Positions 21,892 through 32,966 of a stretch of DNA of 64,000 nt are shown here, piece after piece. The position numbers were made by a program, and so were the translations under genes. The stretch is from Ostrinia nubilalis. Its lineage: Eukaryota > Arthropoda > Insecta > Lepidoptera > Crambidae. Position 1 is the first letter of the stretch; every line of letters starts with the position of its first letter. The stretch spans positions 14,957,001 through 15,021,000 of the forward strand of contig NC_087093.1 in assembly GCF_963855985.1 (NCBI RefSeq), given 5' to 3'. Below the pieces are notes generated by a model. It saw nothing but the letters and a program-made list of their open reading frames with translations. It ran no database searches and had not been told where the DNA came from.

Positions 21892-22845
21892 CCCTCCGTG
21901 TACGAGGTGACTAAAAGTTACGTCCCGTACCAGGTGGGGTATGACACACCCCAATATACAAAGTGATAAAATTTTCATTCAACATTTTTTTAGGTGGAAA
22001 TTAATATTTAATATTGATTATTTACGTATGCTAATTGGGTTTAAGAAATGTTCTGAGCTGAAAATATGTATTATAACATTTTTATCATAAAAAAAACAAA
22101 AAGACACAATTTCCGTTGTTCTTGTAATTTAGGAATCAGTTTCCTATGTATAATTTTTAATTAGTGCCTTTAATTATGACAACCGTTTTTATTTAACAAA
22201 GTACAAGTATTTACTTATAATTTAAAAGTAAATTAAAAACTGGAAGGGTATAAATTTGTTTTGATCATCGGTTTTCAATTTACCACAATTCTGATGAAAG
22301 AAAATGAGTATGCTCAATGCATAAAATGGGAGCGTAACAATTTTATTTATTTATAAAATATTTTATTCCATTTCAGTAGCCCATAAATTGTATCACCAAG
22401 TATAAATTGTAGCCCATAAGTGTATGTTCACATACATCTTCGGATCTCAGTACTAAACTTCCAGATTCGCACTAAAAGTCATCTCATTTGACTAAAAGTG
22501 CTTGAAAATTTCAGATACCGTAAAAATCACGAAAAATAATATTTGTATTGAATTTTATTCAATTGACAAAGCTAAAAATATATAAATTACACCAAAACTG
22601 TTAATTTTTTTTTAAACTTTTTAACAACGTCCCGTACCAGGTGGGGTGTGTGACACCCACACGCACTTTAAAGGCATGTAACTCAGTTGGTAGTCACCGC
22701 TGGACTGATTTTGCAACGCTGATCGAAGCAGCAGTGTCATAATTCCAGCTACTGAGAATTTCAAATTCAGCACTTGCAAATTTTTAAAATTGTGGCTATT
22801 TTTAAAGGACTGGGGTGTGTCACACCCCACCTCGTACAGCGAGGG
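21892..22845 (+). mobile_element. TTAA-flanked piggyBac-like non-autonomous element
   Basis: TTAA|CCCTCCGTGTACGAGGTG at the left is mirrored by the right end (reverse complement CCCTCGCTGTACGAGGTGGG)|TTAA. TTAA duplication with CCCT ends is the piggyBac signature. A palindromic GGTGGGG-N-ACACCCC motif lies near each end (about 21940-21957, 22811-22830), and a third, GGTGGGGTGTGTGACACCCA, at 22640-22659. No transposase frame in 954 bp. Confidence 0.85.
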
Positions 22846-22854
22846 TTAATCTGC

Positions 22855-23013
22855 AATTATCCTGTTTTCGCCTCCGAGATTTATTTTACCGTGTAGTACC
22901 CCTGTACGACAAGCCAATCCGCACACAATATTCAGCGTAGTAGTAGTAAAAAACAAAAGAGCGGGCAACCCCACCCCTACCACGCTGTGGGCTCGGTGTC
23001 CGAGCGGTCTCAT
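22855..23013 (-). mobile_element. Partial copy of the inverted-repeat element of 29318-29666
   Basis: AATTATCCTGTTTTCGCC through CGAGCGGTCTCATT is the reverse complement of the right part of 29460-29620, at very high identity. It directly abuts the piggyBac-like element's right TTAA. Beyond 23013 the two copies diverge completely, here into a GC-rich stretch with TATAAG (23047). The copy may belong to an LTR-type element (TGTAGTACCC start at 22892), which I cannot prove. Confidence 0.7.
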
Positions 23014-23235
23014 TCCTTTGTGCGCACGCGCAACGACCGCACGCAGTATAAGAAAAATGCTTAAGTGACGTCACCAGGACGTTTTTACCGACAAAAAACG
23101 TAATTATTTTAAGTTGTGCAGTGTAGTGACGAGAATTAGACCCAACACAAGGTTGGTTGTAACAACTATTTTGTGCAAGTGCTCGTACATTTTTATTATA
23201 AGCGTTGTGACACGACGCGTAACTTTGACCCATTT

Positions 23236-23580
23236 TTAGCTCCAAGTTAACGCGCGATGTTAACCAGTAGCCATTTTTTGCTCCGAGGTAATGCGAGATG
23301 TTACCCAGTAGCCATTCTTTTGCTCCGAGGTAATGCGAGATGTTACCCAGTAGCCATTTTTTTCTCCGAGGTAATGCGAGATGTTACCCAGTAGCCATTT
23401 TCTGCTCTAGCGAGTTAATACGAGATATTAACCAGCAACCACTTTATATTCGGTCATTTTTGCGGGTCATTTTTTAACCAGTAGCGTTAATACGAGATAT
23501 TAACCAGCAGCCACTTTATGTTCGGTTATTTTTTAACCAGTAGCCGTTTTTTGCTCTAGCGAGTAAAAACGAGATGTTAA
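23236..23580 (+). repeat. Minisatellite, about 42-bp units
   Basis: About seven units, the first four tight and the later ones looser and longer. Core: GCTCCGAGGTAATGCGAGATG followed by TTACCCAGTAGCCATTTT. Each unit carries a small inverted pair (GGTAA / TTACC, or GTTAA / TTAAC) around CGAGAT, so each could form a hairpin; where the arm changes from GGTAA to GTTAA its partner changes too. Confidence 0.9.
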
Positions 23581-24541
23581 CTACCGAGATAGCCAGGTAT
23601 TGTAATATTATTCACTTTTACGAGTTAAGTATCTTCATTTCGGCCATTTTTAAAAGCCGTAAAAACAGAACATAATGAGCTCATACAGAAAAATGTTGCG
23701 TTTGTACGAAACTACCCACATTAAGAGCTTGCCTTCTTGGCCTTACACCTTATGAACCATCAACCGTCTTGGAGCCTGATGACCCGGCGCCGCGAACGCA
23801 TTCGCCCCAGTCGAGCCTCCGCCTGCTTTTATAACGACCGATGACCCTGTGGCCATACACCATTGTTCAATGCTACAAAGGGTAACTGAATAATTTTGTT
23901 GTTTTGTATTTTTATACATTACACCAATCGATATTGGTCTAAATACAAAGGCTAGTAAGAAAGAAATAAGTATCAGATCAAAATTCAAAGTGCATTTATG
24001 TAGATTCATTACTTGCTATTATAAGGTCAGAATAAAAGATCCTAAATAAACCTTAGGCCGGTTTGTTGACCGAACCGAGTCGAAGTGGAAATAAATGCCT
24101 ACTTTATATACGAAGTATGACAATATGTCGTTTTTTTCTATGCAACGACTCATATTAACTGACATTGTGATTGTGAGTACTTATCAGTCTCACATTTTTT
24201 TTGTTGGAAACTTACAAAGATCTTTCTACATTTCCGGTCGGTCGACCAATTACATCAACGGTCGACAACTATAACTCATTATAATCCTCTAAAACGGGAA
24301 AAGAGGTATTTATTTGATATGACAACTAATCCAGGCTGCTGCACTGAATATATAATTTAAGCTTTAGCCGTTCGCATAACTGTGTGAATCGAGGCTTTAT
24401 ACAGAGGCCGTACCGACAAGCTACGCCCTGCTGTATGGTATGATGGGCTAAGACCTATCACCCGCCCGCGGCGCAACCACGCCACCTTCCACAAGCGCAG
24501 GCGCCGTTATTTACGCCGCAGCGCCGCGCCGCCGCCGCCGC
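23581..24541. other. Unassigned DNA after the minisatellite
   Basis: A 26-codon frame starting at 23676 and a second frame from about 23758 (proline/serine-rich, ending about 23832) follow the minisatellite. They might be a frameshifted leader or gag start of an LTR element, but no recognisable domain is present. The rest of the stretch is AT-rich. Confidence 0.25.
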
Positions 24542-24640
24542 ATGCCCAGCGCTGCCAGCGCAACGCGGGAAGCGCCATTAAAGATCGACCAGAACACCAA
24601 GGTAACCCGCGTCCCTAGACGACGCGCCATCTATGTACAG
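24542..24640 (+). CDS. Candidate coding exon in a GC-rich island
   Basis: Within a GC-rich patch (about 24470-24650) an ATG opens 33 codons (MPSAASATREAPLKID...) that end exactly at CAG|GTATGT, a consensus 5' splice donor at 24641. The frame is also open upstream through alanine/arginine codons. Another frame is open in the same patch, so the choice is uncertain. I recognise no domain, and no partner exon is visible. If unspliced, the frame would run on to 24796 through AT-rich sequence that no longer looks coding. Confidence 0.2.
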
Positions 24641-25565
24641 GTATGTGCTGGCCGCTTAAAATATTGTTATTTTAAATGCAATGTACCTAATATCCGGTTA
24701 CAGAATTTATTGTACCGAGATACCTATTCGATTCCCGATTCGAACCCAGATGAATTTTTTCATAATCATCATAACCATGCGAGTAAACATAATTAATTAT
24801 ACATAACAAATAATTATACACGTCGGCGCAGAGACGTTGATATTAAGAATATTCTTAATCGCATCCGTTGACACGAGTACATTCTGAGATTACCCACTTG
24901 TTAAAAAAAAAAAAAAAAAAAATGTTCCTAGATGGTGGACTTAGATAGCGTTTATACAGGGTGTCCCGTAATGTAACGTCAAGCCGGAACTGGGTGTTGA
25001 GGCAAGTTGTGCTGGTTATCAGAAAAATATAAAAAAAAAATCTATGTGGCATATTTTAAAAATAATAGGCATTTAAAAAAAATCAAAAAATTCTACTCCA
25101 GGTGACGGTCCTTTTACTCGTGTTGCCATAAATCTTCACTTTTTTCAAAATTTTTTTTTGTTATGCAACCCTGAATAATGCTTCTCTAAATTGTTATCAA
25201 AATTACAAAACCAGCTGCTCCAACTTGGATGAAAAAAATACATTATTCCCAAAAAAAATATCAAAATAAAAATTTTGCTTAGTTTTAACTGACTGTACTG
25301 AAAAAAAATTGTACTTCGCGAGTGTGGCAAGTGACGTCATAATTTGGCGCATTTAGTAAGGATTCCAAAATGGTATAACACTTTGTAAAATCTTGCTGTA
25401 ATTGTCAACAATTTTTGTTTATTGGAAATAATCCCGTTTTTAACTTTATCTACCTTGGTTAAAAATATTATTCTAATGTGCCCAAAATTCAAGTTTCTGG
25501 CTTAAGTGAGGTGGAGAAGCCATTTTAAAAGGTATGAGCGGGACGGAGAGGGCCATCTTACCAAG

Positions 25566-26126
25566 CAGGGATGTTATGGATATCCGTAACCGTAACCGAA
25601 ACTATCGGATATCCGAAATAAAAAAATGTCCATAACCGTAACCGAAACTGATTCAAAAGTTACGGATAGTTTCGGATAAAGGCCAAACTGCAAAACTCTA
25701 TGAAATCTGCAGTATACACGCCACAGCTGCAATGCCGCGCTGCCGATTTCATAGCTTTGCAGTTTGCGGTTGCAGTTTGCGGTCTGCGGCCCGTCTTGGA
25801 ATTGTACCTTTAATCTTAATATTTGTTACCAACTTGTCTGGCATTCGCTGGCACCATCTAATATGCCAGCCTGTTTTACCTTTATCATACATAGGTGTCG
25901 TCTTAGTTGGTACATAAAGTAGCTATGTGGGTCACGCTCACGCAGCATCTTGCTATTTGTATTATACCTACATTTTTGAAATTCTAATAATTCCGTAACC
26001 GAAATTATCCGAGACTTTCGGATAATCTGAAATGATTTCATATCCGTGACCGTAACCGAAACCGAATATTATTCTAATATCCGTAACCGTATCCATAACC
26101 GAAACTTCATATCCTTATTATCCCTG
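25566..26126 (+). mobile_element. hAT MITE inside foldback A (8-bp TSD)
   Basis: Ends CAGGGATGTTATGGATAT and, inverted, CAGGGATAATAAGGATAT, with TTACCAAG duplicated on both sides (25558-25565, 26127-26134). CAGGG ends and 8-bp TSDs indicate hAT. Both subterminal zones are built from repeated CGGTTACGGATA / TATCCGAAACT words. The 61-71-codon frames are MITE sequence. Confidence 0.92.
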
Positions 26127-26282
26127 TTACCAAGTACAAGTGCAGGCAGAGCAGGTAGTAAAGGCGCGCGCGCACGGGTGACTTTTGTCACAGTATGTCA
26201 ACTACTAATTACTGTCATGGTGACAAAAGTTTCTGTGACTGACGGTACGGTAGTCAGTCACAGAAACTTGAATTTTGGGCAC

Positions 26283-26502
26283 ATTCATCATCAACAGCCC
26301 TTTACAGTCCACTGCTGGACTATGAGCCTCCTCCACTATAGTGGAGGGTTTTGCCATAATCTCCACGCTAGGCAGGCGGGTTGGAGATCGCAGTTTAAAA
26401 GATTGATGTTTTTCAGAGAGCGCTGCTGCCCATTCTCTGTTTGATGTGTAGTCCCTAAGTCGCCTCTTACGACACCCGCGGGAAGAGTAGGGGTTGGTGA
26501 CA
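26283..26502 (-). mobile_element. LINE 3' end fragment inserted in foldback A
   Basis: A CATCATCA tail, then TTTACAGTCCACTGCTGGAC, the perfect 18-bp palindrome CCTCCACTATAGTGGAGG (26330-26347), and TAAGTCGCCTCTTACGACAC. This is a 3' end I have seen repeatedly in Lepidoptera. Foldback B lacks it: there the flanking sequence reads straight through, so the insertion postdates duplication of the element. ACATT is present on both sides, a possible 5-bp TSD. Confidence 0.75.
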
Positions 26503-27026
26503 TTAGAATAATATTTTTTAACCAAGGTAGATAAAGTTAAAATCGGGACTATTTCCAAAAAAACAAAAATTGTCGACAATTACAGCAAAAATTTACCAAG
26601 TGTTATACCATTTTGGAATCCTTACTAAATGCGCCAAATTATGACGTCACTTGCCACACTCGCGTAGTACATTTTTTTTTTCAGTACAGTCAGTTTAAAC
26701 TAGGCAAAATTTTTATTTTGAAAATTTTTTTGGGAATAATGTATTTTTTTCATCCAAGCTGGAGCAGCTGGTTTTGTAATTTTGATAACAATTTAGAGAA
26801 GCATTATTCAGGGTTACATAACAAAAAAAAAATTTGGAAAAAGTGAAGATTTGTGGCAACACGAGCAAAAGGACCGTCACCTGGAGTAGAATTTTTTGAT
26901 TTTTTTTAAATGCCTATTATTTTTAAAATATGCCACATAGATTTTTTTTTATATTTTTCTGATAACCAGCACAACTTGCCTCAACACCCAGTTCCGGCTT
27001 GACGTTACATTACGGGACACCCTGTA

Positions 27027-28174
27027 TAAGATGCTAAACAAAGTTTATGTGGTTTAAGCACTTCAAAAGGTATGATATTTTAACCGCAATTAAACTATTA
27101 ACAAAAGATTCATTTATGGTTTAAAGAAACTTATTACTAATATAATATGTTTATTACATAAACACGATAGCCACTGAAAAGCAAATAGAATTATGGTCTT
27201 ATTTTAACGGATGCTTGTATTGTATCTGAACAAACAGGCAACATTTTTGTTTGTCTCTTTGCGGCCTTTCTTTAGCCCTGATATTTTTACAAAGTTTATT
27301 TTTTTATTCATGACGTCTCACCAGCTTGTATCTATAAATAATAGATAAAATCTAAGAGCTTTCTTAAACTGTATCGGTATCGGTACATAAGATGACGTCA
27401 TTTTTTCTTGTATTGGAAAAACATTATTATGTAGGTTTGTACCTACTAATCAATGTATGATTAATGCTAATAATACTATTGATAGTCTTACAAAGTAAGG
27501 CTTCATCATCATTATTATTATTTATTTACTAAAAAAAAAAAGGTCAGTTTTAACTCCATGTACTGTTTTACAATTGGTTCGTATAAATTATTTATGTATA
27601 ACGTTAGAATTCTCATAAGAAGAGATGCGACATCATGAAATACATTGAATCATTTCTTATCTTGCTAAATCTTTTAGACAAGCAAAGTATCTTATTATGC
27701 GTTAAAGCGATAATAACTATGCCTTTATAAATATAACACAATAATAATTACATTGTAATCAATGTAATAGAAAATTATTGACGCATCAAAAAATAAATCG
27801 GGCCGCTTGTAATAACAACCGGACTAGTGGACTTTGGTCAGTCAAAGAACGAATCAACCACATAAAATAAACTATGTATTATGTAGGTACCTACCAGTAC
27901 TACCACTACTTGTAACCTTTAGTTTAGATTAAGGAAATTTTTTAATAATACCAAAAAATAATGCGATATTATTTTACGAATTGATAACGCTGCCACAAAC
28001 TCATAATAATGAATGAGTCTTTCTTCCCTTTCTATGAAGTATAAATTGAAAATTAGTATTTTGTTATTTTTTCTTAGCATGATTATAAAATTTCAATCAT
28101 CACAGTCATAATACTGAAGCTGACTGAATCAAGGTGTCTGAATAAAGACACGGAGTAGGAGCTTGGTTTAATAT
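27027..28174. other. Unassigned AT-rich DNA
   Basis: No coding frame above 60 codons and no repeat ends recognised. Confidence 0.4.
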
Positions 28175-28420
28175 TGTCTCAGAAAATGTTAGACGCTTTG
28201 GTTTCTGAGTCCCAAACTGAGCAAAGCTATGGGTCCTAGACAACGGATATAAACATACTTAAATACCGTTTTTATATACATAAGTACATATTATACATAG
28301 TAACACCTAGACCCATCACAGAAATTAAAATGTATCAATTCAATTTCTGCCCGGCCGGGGATCGAACCCGGGACCTCTCGGCATAGTAGTCCGTTTTGAA
28401 ACCACTACACTAAATGACTG
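28175..28420 (-). mobile_element. tRNA-derived SINE, uninterrupted copy
   Basis: On the minus strand: A box TTTAGTGTAGTGG, B box GGGTTCGATCCCCG, then the body (ATTTAAGTATGTTTATATCC) and AGCTTTGCTCAGTTTGGGAC. It matches the SINE split at 7011-7800 and shows what that copy looked like before the 514-bp insertion. Confidence 0.88.
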
Positions 28421-29277
28421 ACAAATAAATATTTTTACAATGCTCAATTACATCATTGTACCTACCTTACTCTATTTTCTTAGCATATTCTAAAGTCGGG
28501 TGCATCCTATAATAACATTAAATAACCACCGCTTAGCAATATCGTTAGTGAAATCATATAATTTATTGAAATATATAATTATTTAAATAAATATTATAAT
28601 TTATAGGTCAGGTTTCAAGAATCAAAAGATTGCTATTAAAAGGTGCTATTAAATAGAAACCAAACTTTTTCCTCGCAACAGTGTTACTTGGAATCCAAAT
28701 TAATACTGTTTTGGAATACTGGTCAAACTGTATCCAAATAAATTAATAAGTTTTAATTAACCTCATTATTTATTTATTTAATTAAAATGCAAGTGAGCTT
28801 ATGTTTTACAACAATCAGAGTGTTAGCCTTGCAGTCACTGTGATCGATTCGGTGTTAACCACTACCGTCGTCAAGCTCAGTTCTGAGATGAAACTGGATA
28901 AATATAGGAAAGGAGTGTCGACACGAGGGTGTTCGGCCCACACAGCACGCGACACGCGGCAGTATTGCCTGCGGTTTGCGCCGCTGTCAACGTTGACACA
29001 ATTAACCAGTGTGCTGGATAGACAGGATGCTCTGTCAACTGTCTTGGCAACTTTTTACAATCAGTAGTCGTACTTAACAGTTTATAGAAGTACAAATAAA
29101 TGTATATAATAATACTCTATAATGAACAACATCTTGTTGAGACCGTGATACTTGTTATTGTTATGAATAAGTGATGCAATACGATTATAATACAAAAATA
29201 TTGCTTTATTATGTATTTAGTACATTGACATTTACTCTCTTAACCATTTAACATGGACATTGATCCATGCTCTAAAC
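28421..29277. other. Unassigned DNA
   Basis: An 88-codon plus-strand frame (28801-29067) crosses a GC-richer patch (28915-29050) containing the palindrome GTCAACGTTGAC. It shows no domain I recognise, has an overlapping antisense frame and no splice or poly(A) context, so I do not call it a gene. Confidence 0.3.
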
Positions 29278-29317
29278 ATCTACACGGTAAAATAAATCTC
29301 GGAGGCGAAAACAGGAT

Positions 29318-29666
29318 AATTATATGATCAAACGAACTTACCAAGTGAAGTTCGATCTGAATTATCCTGTTTTCGCCGAAGAGATTTAAGGTCCCTCCCA
29401 ACCCGAAGATTTCTATATCTTCTTCCCTAGAGGTAAACGTCAATGTCGTCTCTTCTCTAAATATAATGAGACCGCTCGGACACCGAGCCCACAGCGTGGT
29501 AGGGGTGGGGTTGCCCGCTCTTTTGTTTTTTACTACTACTACGCTGAATATTGTGTGCGGATTGGCTTGTCGTACAGGGGTACTACACGGTAAAATAAAT
29601 CTCTTCGGCGAAAACAGGATAATTCAGATCGAACTTCACTTGGTAAGTTCGTTTGATCATATAATT
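29318..29666 (-). mobile_element. 349-bp inverted-repeat element with 70-bp termini
   Basis: 29318-29387 (starting AATTATATGATCAAACGAAC) is an almost perfect inverted copy of 29597-29666. Between them lie GAGACCGCTCGGACACCGAG and the block shared with 22855-23013. The left flank (29278-29317) repeats part of the element's own arm, so two copies or a rearranged copy are fused here. Confidence 0.75.
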
Positions 29667-30608
29667 ATTTTTTATTTGGATATTTATTTGGACTCAAAAT
29701 TTTAATAACTTTGAAATTACATTCATACTAAGTATAGATATTTGGGAGAAAACCATATTTCAAATAAATAAAATAAAAGGTTTTTATTTCAGGCATGGCC
29801 CATAAAAGTGTTAGTAAAGTTAATAGTCCTGGTAGAGAAATTTACAGTCAAATTTATTATTCAACTAACATTTCCCATGTTTAATTTCCATTAATATCAA
29901 AAATTTAACAACAACAGAGGCAATTGGAACCGCTAATAAAATTGATCGATTGGAAAAAAAAACTAGTATTCTTAACCGCAAAACAAAGCGGCCGTGTTTA
30001 CTCAACAAACAGCACTACATAAATTAAACTGTCAGTTTGTTCAGTATCTGATGGATTGCGCGGGTGGCCATTGAGTTTGCGAATGCAAATATTTATAGGG
30101 GTAGCCTAGAAAGATTACCATTGATTGATTAGACCGGCAACAGGTACAGAGGGGTTGACTCGGAGCGGGAGGCCTTTTTTTCATTCCAATGTAATTACGG
30201 TTTCTGGTTCTTCATTTAGGAGTGGTCATTAGTCAAGTGAAAATATTTATGAATCTCACAGACATGAAACGGTCTCATGAAATTTGAAATTCGTTTGTTT
30301 CAGCATACAGTTTGCATGGCGCAAAGTTAACCTTTGACATAATGTCTCCAAGGACGAAGGGGACATTTCACAAAAAAAAAAATTAAAACAAGCAAACTAA
30401 CATTTGATCCTCGTCAATATGAATAAAACGAGCCCAATCTCGATTGGTTGTGTCGTTTTATTGCAGTTTGCCTATGGCCACTTTCCATCTCTATCATCAG
30501 GTCAGCTCCATGTCATCATAAATTGCATTGTCACGCGATTGCATTGCAGATGCATGTAAATGTAAAATTTCACCTCAATAGAAAACCGAAGAGTACTTAG
30601 GTTATTTT
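29667..30608. other. Unassigned DNA
   Basis: No frames, RNA genes or repeat termini supported. Confidence 0.4.
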
Positions 30609-30860
30609 TTAACCGACTTCAAAAAAGGAGAAGGTTATATGTTCGGCTGTATGTATTTTTTTTATGTAGGTATGTTCACCGATTACTCCGTCAATTGTGA
30701 ACCGATTTTTTAAATTCTTTTTTTGTTCGATAGGGTACACTTTTGAGGTGGTCCCATTGTCACCAAGTCAGGATCTGATGATGGGATCCTAGGGAAATCG
30801 AGGGCAACCCTCAAATTTTATAGGCACGTATATCGTTTTTGATATTGATTCTAAAGTTAT
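30609..30860 (+). mobile_element. AACCGACTTC-family repeat, right end missing
   Basis: AACCGACTTCAAAAAAGGAG at the left, then CCGATTACTCCGTCAATTGT and GAGGTGGTCCCATTGTCACC, match the left part of the complete copy at 58355-58785. No inverted GAAGTCGGTT end is found, so it is truncated or decayed. Confidence 0.7.
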
Positions 30861-31164
30861 TTAACTTGCAAGATTTCTTTACAGATACCAAACAGGTGAA
30901 AATAAGTAAAAGCTTTTAAAAAGCTTGTAAAACAAACAATACTGATCGTAATAGCAAAGTGGATCAAATCGATAGTTGGACAAGTTGCGGGTCGGATCCC
31001 TCGGACACGGTCAAATTCCAATGCCCACTCGATTCATCGCTGCGCTAAACTTATTCGTTTCTACCGCATTACCGGTAAATATTTATAGCGGTTCGGAGCG
31101 TTCCTACTTTAGGGCTGCCGACGGAAACATAGTGTATTATTACTATTGTTGTACCTTTAGACTT

Positions 31165-31240
31165 TCATCATCATCATTTCAGCCACTGCTGAACATAGGC
31201 CTCTCCCGCTGATTTCCAAGTTGACCGGTTGGTAGCTTTT
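31165..31240 (-). mobile_element. RTE-type LINE 3' end fragment
   Basis: CATCATCATCATTTCAGCCA directly followed by CTGCTGAACATAGGCCTCTC and GACCGGTTGGTAGC. A short truncated terminus with an internal deletion of the GGACGTC segment. Confidence 0.75.
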
Positions 31241-31965
31241 AGACTTTGCTTGCATAGAAATCTCGATTCATTAATAAAATTAACTATCTCGACAGATACT
31301 TACAAAATTCTAAGAAGATCGATTATACGTACATAGATAGGTGGTTTACAAATAAAGTTATTTCATTTACAACAAGGGTCGTTTTGGGTAACTACACCAT
31401 CCGACCTACTTTATTAGTTATTTACCAGAAACCTATTCCTGAAAAAGGCTGTTCCTATTCAATTTTAAATGGATAGCCCTGAAATAGTTGAGCTAGCAGG
31501 GGCACGCATATGCTTGATCCGCGCAGGCCTTTCTTTAGACACTGCCCGAAGAAAACAGCCACACGAAATGAGCTTTTATTGGACTCGATATGAGGTTTCT
31601 GCTTTTGGTTCTCAGTTCTCTTGTGTGGTTAGGATAAGGGGCATAGTGTATAATTTTTAGTTATTACAATTAACCTGAAAAACGTAGTAGGTATAGGCAG
31701 GCCTCCAATTCGGTCAACCGATGATCTGGGGCACGTCTTGGGAAGCACCTTGGTTGGGGTAGGACCTGTTGTTGTGAAAATCTGTAGAAGGCCTATGTAC
31801 AGCATACCCATCACTTCCACCTTCCAAAAATAACGTTTTTCTCAATTAAATGAGATACCACTGTAGAGTAAGGTCAATTGCTTGTGGCGAAAACAGTGGC
31901 GCCAACTGATGAGCGCTAGAAGCGGTTGGAGAACTATCGCATTTGTACTCACTAGGATGGTGTCA
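31241..31965. other. Unassigned DNA, possible decayed LINE
   Basis: 31680-31820 contains CAATTCGGTCAACCGATGAT and CTACAGATTTTCACAACAAC (minus strand), which resembles LINE 3' sequence but could not be tied to a defined end. No gene. Confidence 0.3.
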
Positions 31966-32115
31966 CTTTTTCTTCTTATCGAGTCGACAACAAACCTACA
32001 CAGTGTTAGCCCAAAACTCCGCTACAAGAGTGGCGTTGTCAGCAGCATTAATTAAATCCTCCTGCGTGCAGTTGCTCGGGCTCTCACTGTAGAGTTTGGT
32101 CATGTCAATTATTAT
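31966..32115 (-). mobile_element. LINE 3' end fragment (CTTCTTCTT tail family)
   Basis: TTCTTCTTATCGAGTCGACA, AACCTACACAGTGTTAGCCC and TCCTCCTGCGTGCAGTTG recur at 55479-55576 (same strand) and, inverted, at 57022-57118. On the coding strand the shared block reads GGCGGAGTTTTGGGCTGACG and runs into an AAGAAGAAG tail. Confidence 0.7.
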
Positions 32116-32369
32116 TGCCAGTGGTGCCAACTGTTAAAAGTCCAAATTATAAAGCTTTTCTCCTTAAGCTGTACCTACGTTCCCAAGAGTTTCGGGAGCT
32201 ACGTGTATGTAAATCGCGGACCGCAAACGACCGCCCGCGGCCGACTCGTGCGGCGGGTGCAAATAAAATATGCCGTATTTAGTTTATTAGGTTTAAGGGC
32301 GCTGTAAACACACCTGTGGCGGAAACTTAAGCTTCAAATAAAGCCATAGGCTGGTAATCATTTACTTTA

Positions 32370-32515
32370 TTTATGTTCGAGTATGAGTAATTAGATTCTT
32401 CGGTCTAGAAAGATTTTTCGGTCTATTGTTGCTTTAGAAATTTGCCTCTGGTGGGAATTAAACCCACTACGAATCGTGTGCTGGGCTCTAATCACTAACC
32501 ACTTTGGTCCCTATA
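32370..32515 (-). mobile_element. tRNA-derived SINE fragment
   Basis: Minus strand: A-box-like AGTGGTTAGTGATTAGAG and B-box-like GTGGGTTTAATTCCCACC, spaced as in a tRNA head. The intervening arms do not fold into a good cloverleaf, so a SINE rather than a tRNA gene. Confidence 0.65.
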
Positions 32516-32779
32516 AGAGCATGACTCTATCTTATTTATCAGAGGCAACAGGGGGATATGATCTACTCAAGCCAGTTGGAAAGACACACATATTGTCGTT
32601 TAGTCGCCTCTTTCGACATCCACAAGACAAATAGGAGTGGCCCCATCCTGCTTCTCTGGAACCACATGGCCAATATTTTCAACAGTACAAAAATCAACAC
32701 AACTTGATATTCCATACAAAATCAATCATAAATTATTAACGTCTACAACAAAGAGTCTTAGTTTAACAGAAAGGTTAAC

Positions 32780-32966
32780 ATTATCTATAAGTATATATAA
32801 AAAGGAAACCCGTTTTCCGTTGTCACGACATAACATGAAAACGGCTTGACCGATTTGGCTGATTTTTTTTTTGTAGTTTTCTAATACTCTGTACAAGGTT
32901 TTTACGGAAAAAAATATAAAGAAAATCTCTACGCTAAGGCGGTACGAAGTTCGCCGGGTCAGCTAG
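32780..32966 (+). mobile_element. Non-autonomous Helitron, CGCCGGGTCAGCTAG type
   Basis: It begins CTATAAGTATATATAAAAAGG, carries TACTCTGTACAAGGTTTTTA and ends with the hairpin ACGAAGTTCGCCGGGTCAG then CTAG|T. It is a different family from the Lep1-like copies. A 5'-truncated sister lies at 46103-46207. Confidence 0.8.

Larger units (their letters stand above)
24957..27024 (+). mobile_element. Palindromic foldback element A with captured hAT
   Basis: It starts CAGGGTGTCCCGTAATGTAA at 24957 and ends with the reverse complement at 27024, with TA outside both ends. Arms of about 540 bp (24957-25500 and 26500-27024 region) are near-identical inverted copies. The centre holds a complete hAT MITE (25566-26126) with its TSD and a LINE fragment (26283-26502) absent from the other copy. 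Copy B at 53504-55349 is the same element in the opposite orientation. Repeated 61-77-codon frames in the arms are the same sequence seen four times, not genes. Confidence 0.9.

Noticed and set aside
22886..23245. A 119-codon minus-strand frame
   Set aside because: It runs through a repeat block shared with 29.5 kb and into unrelated sequence; no domain.
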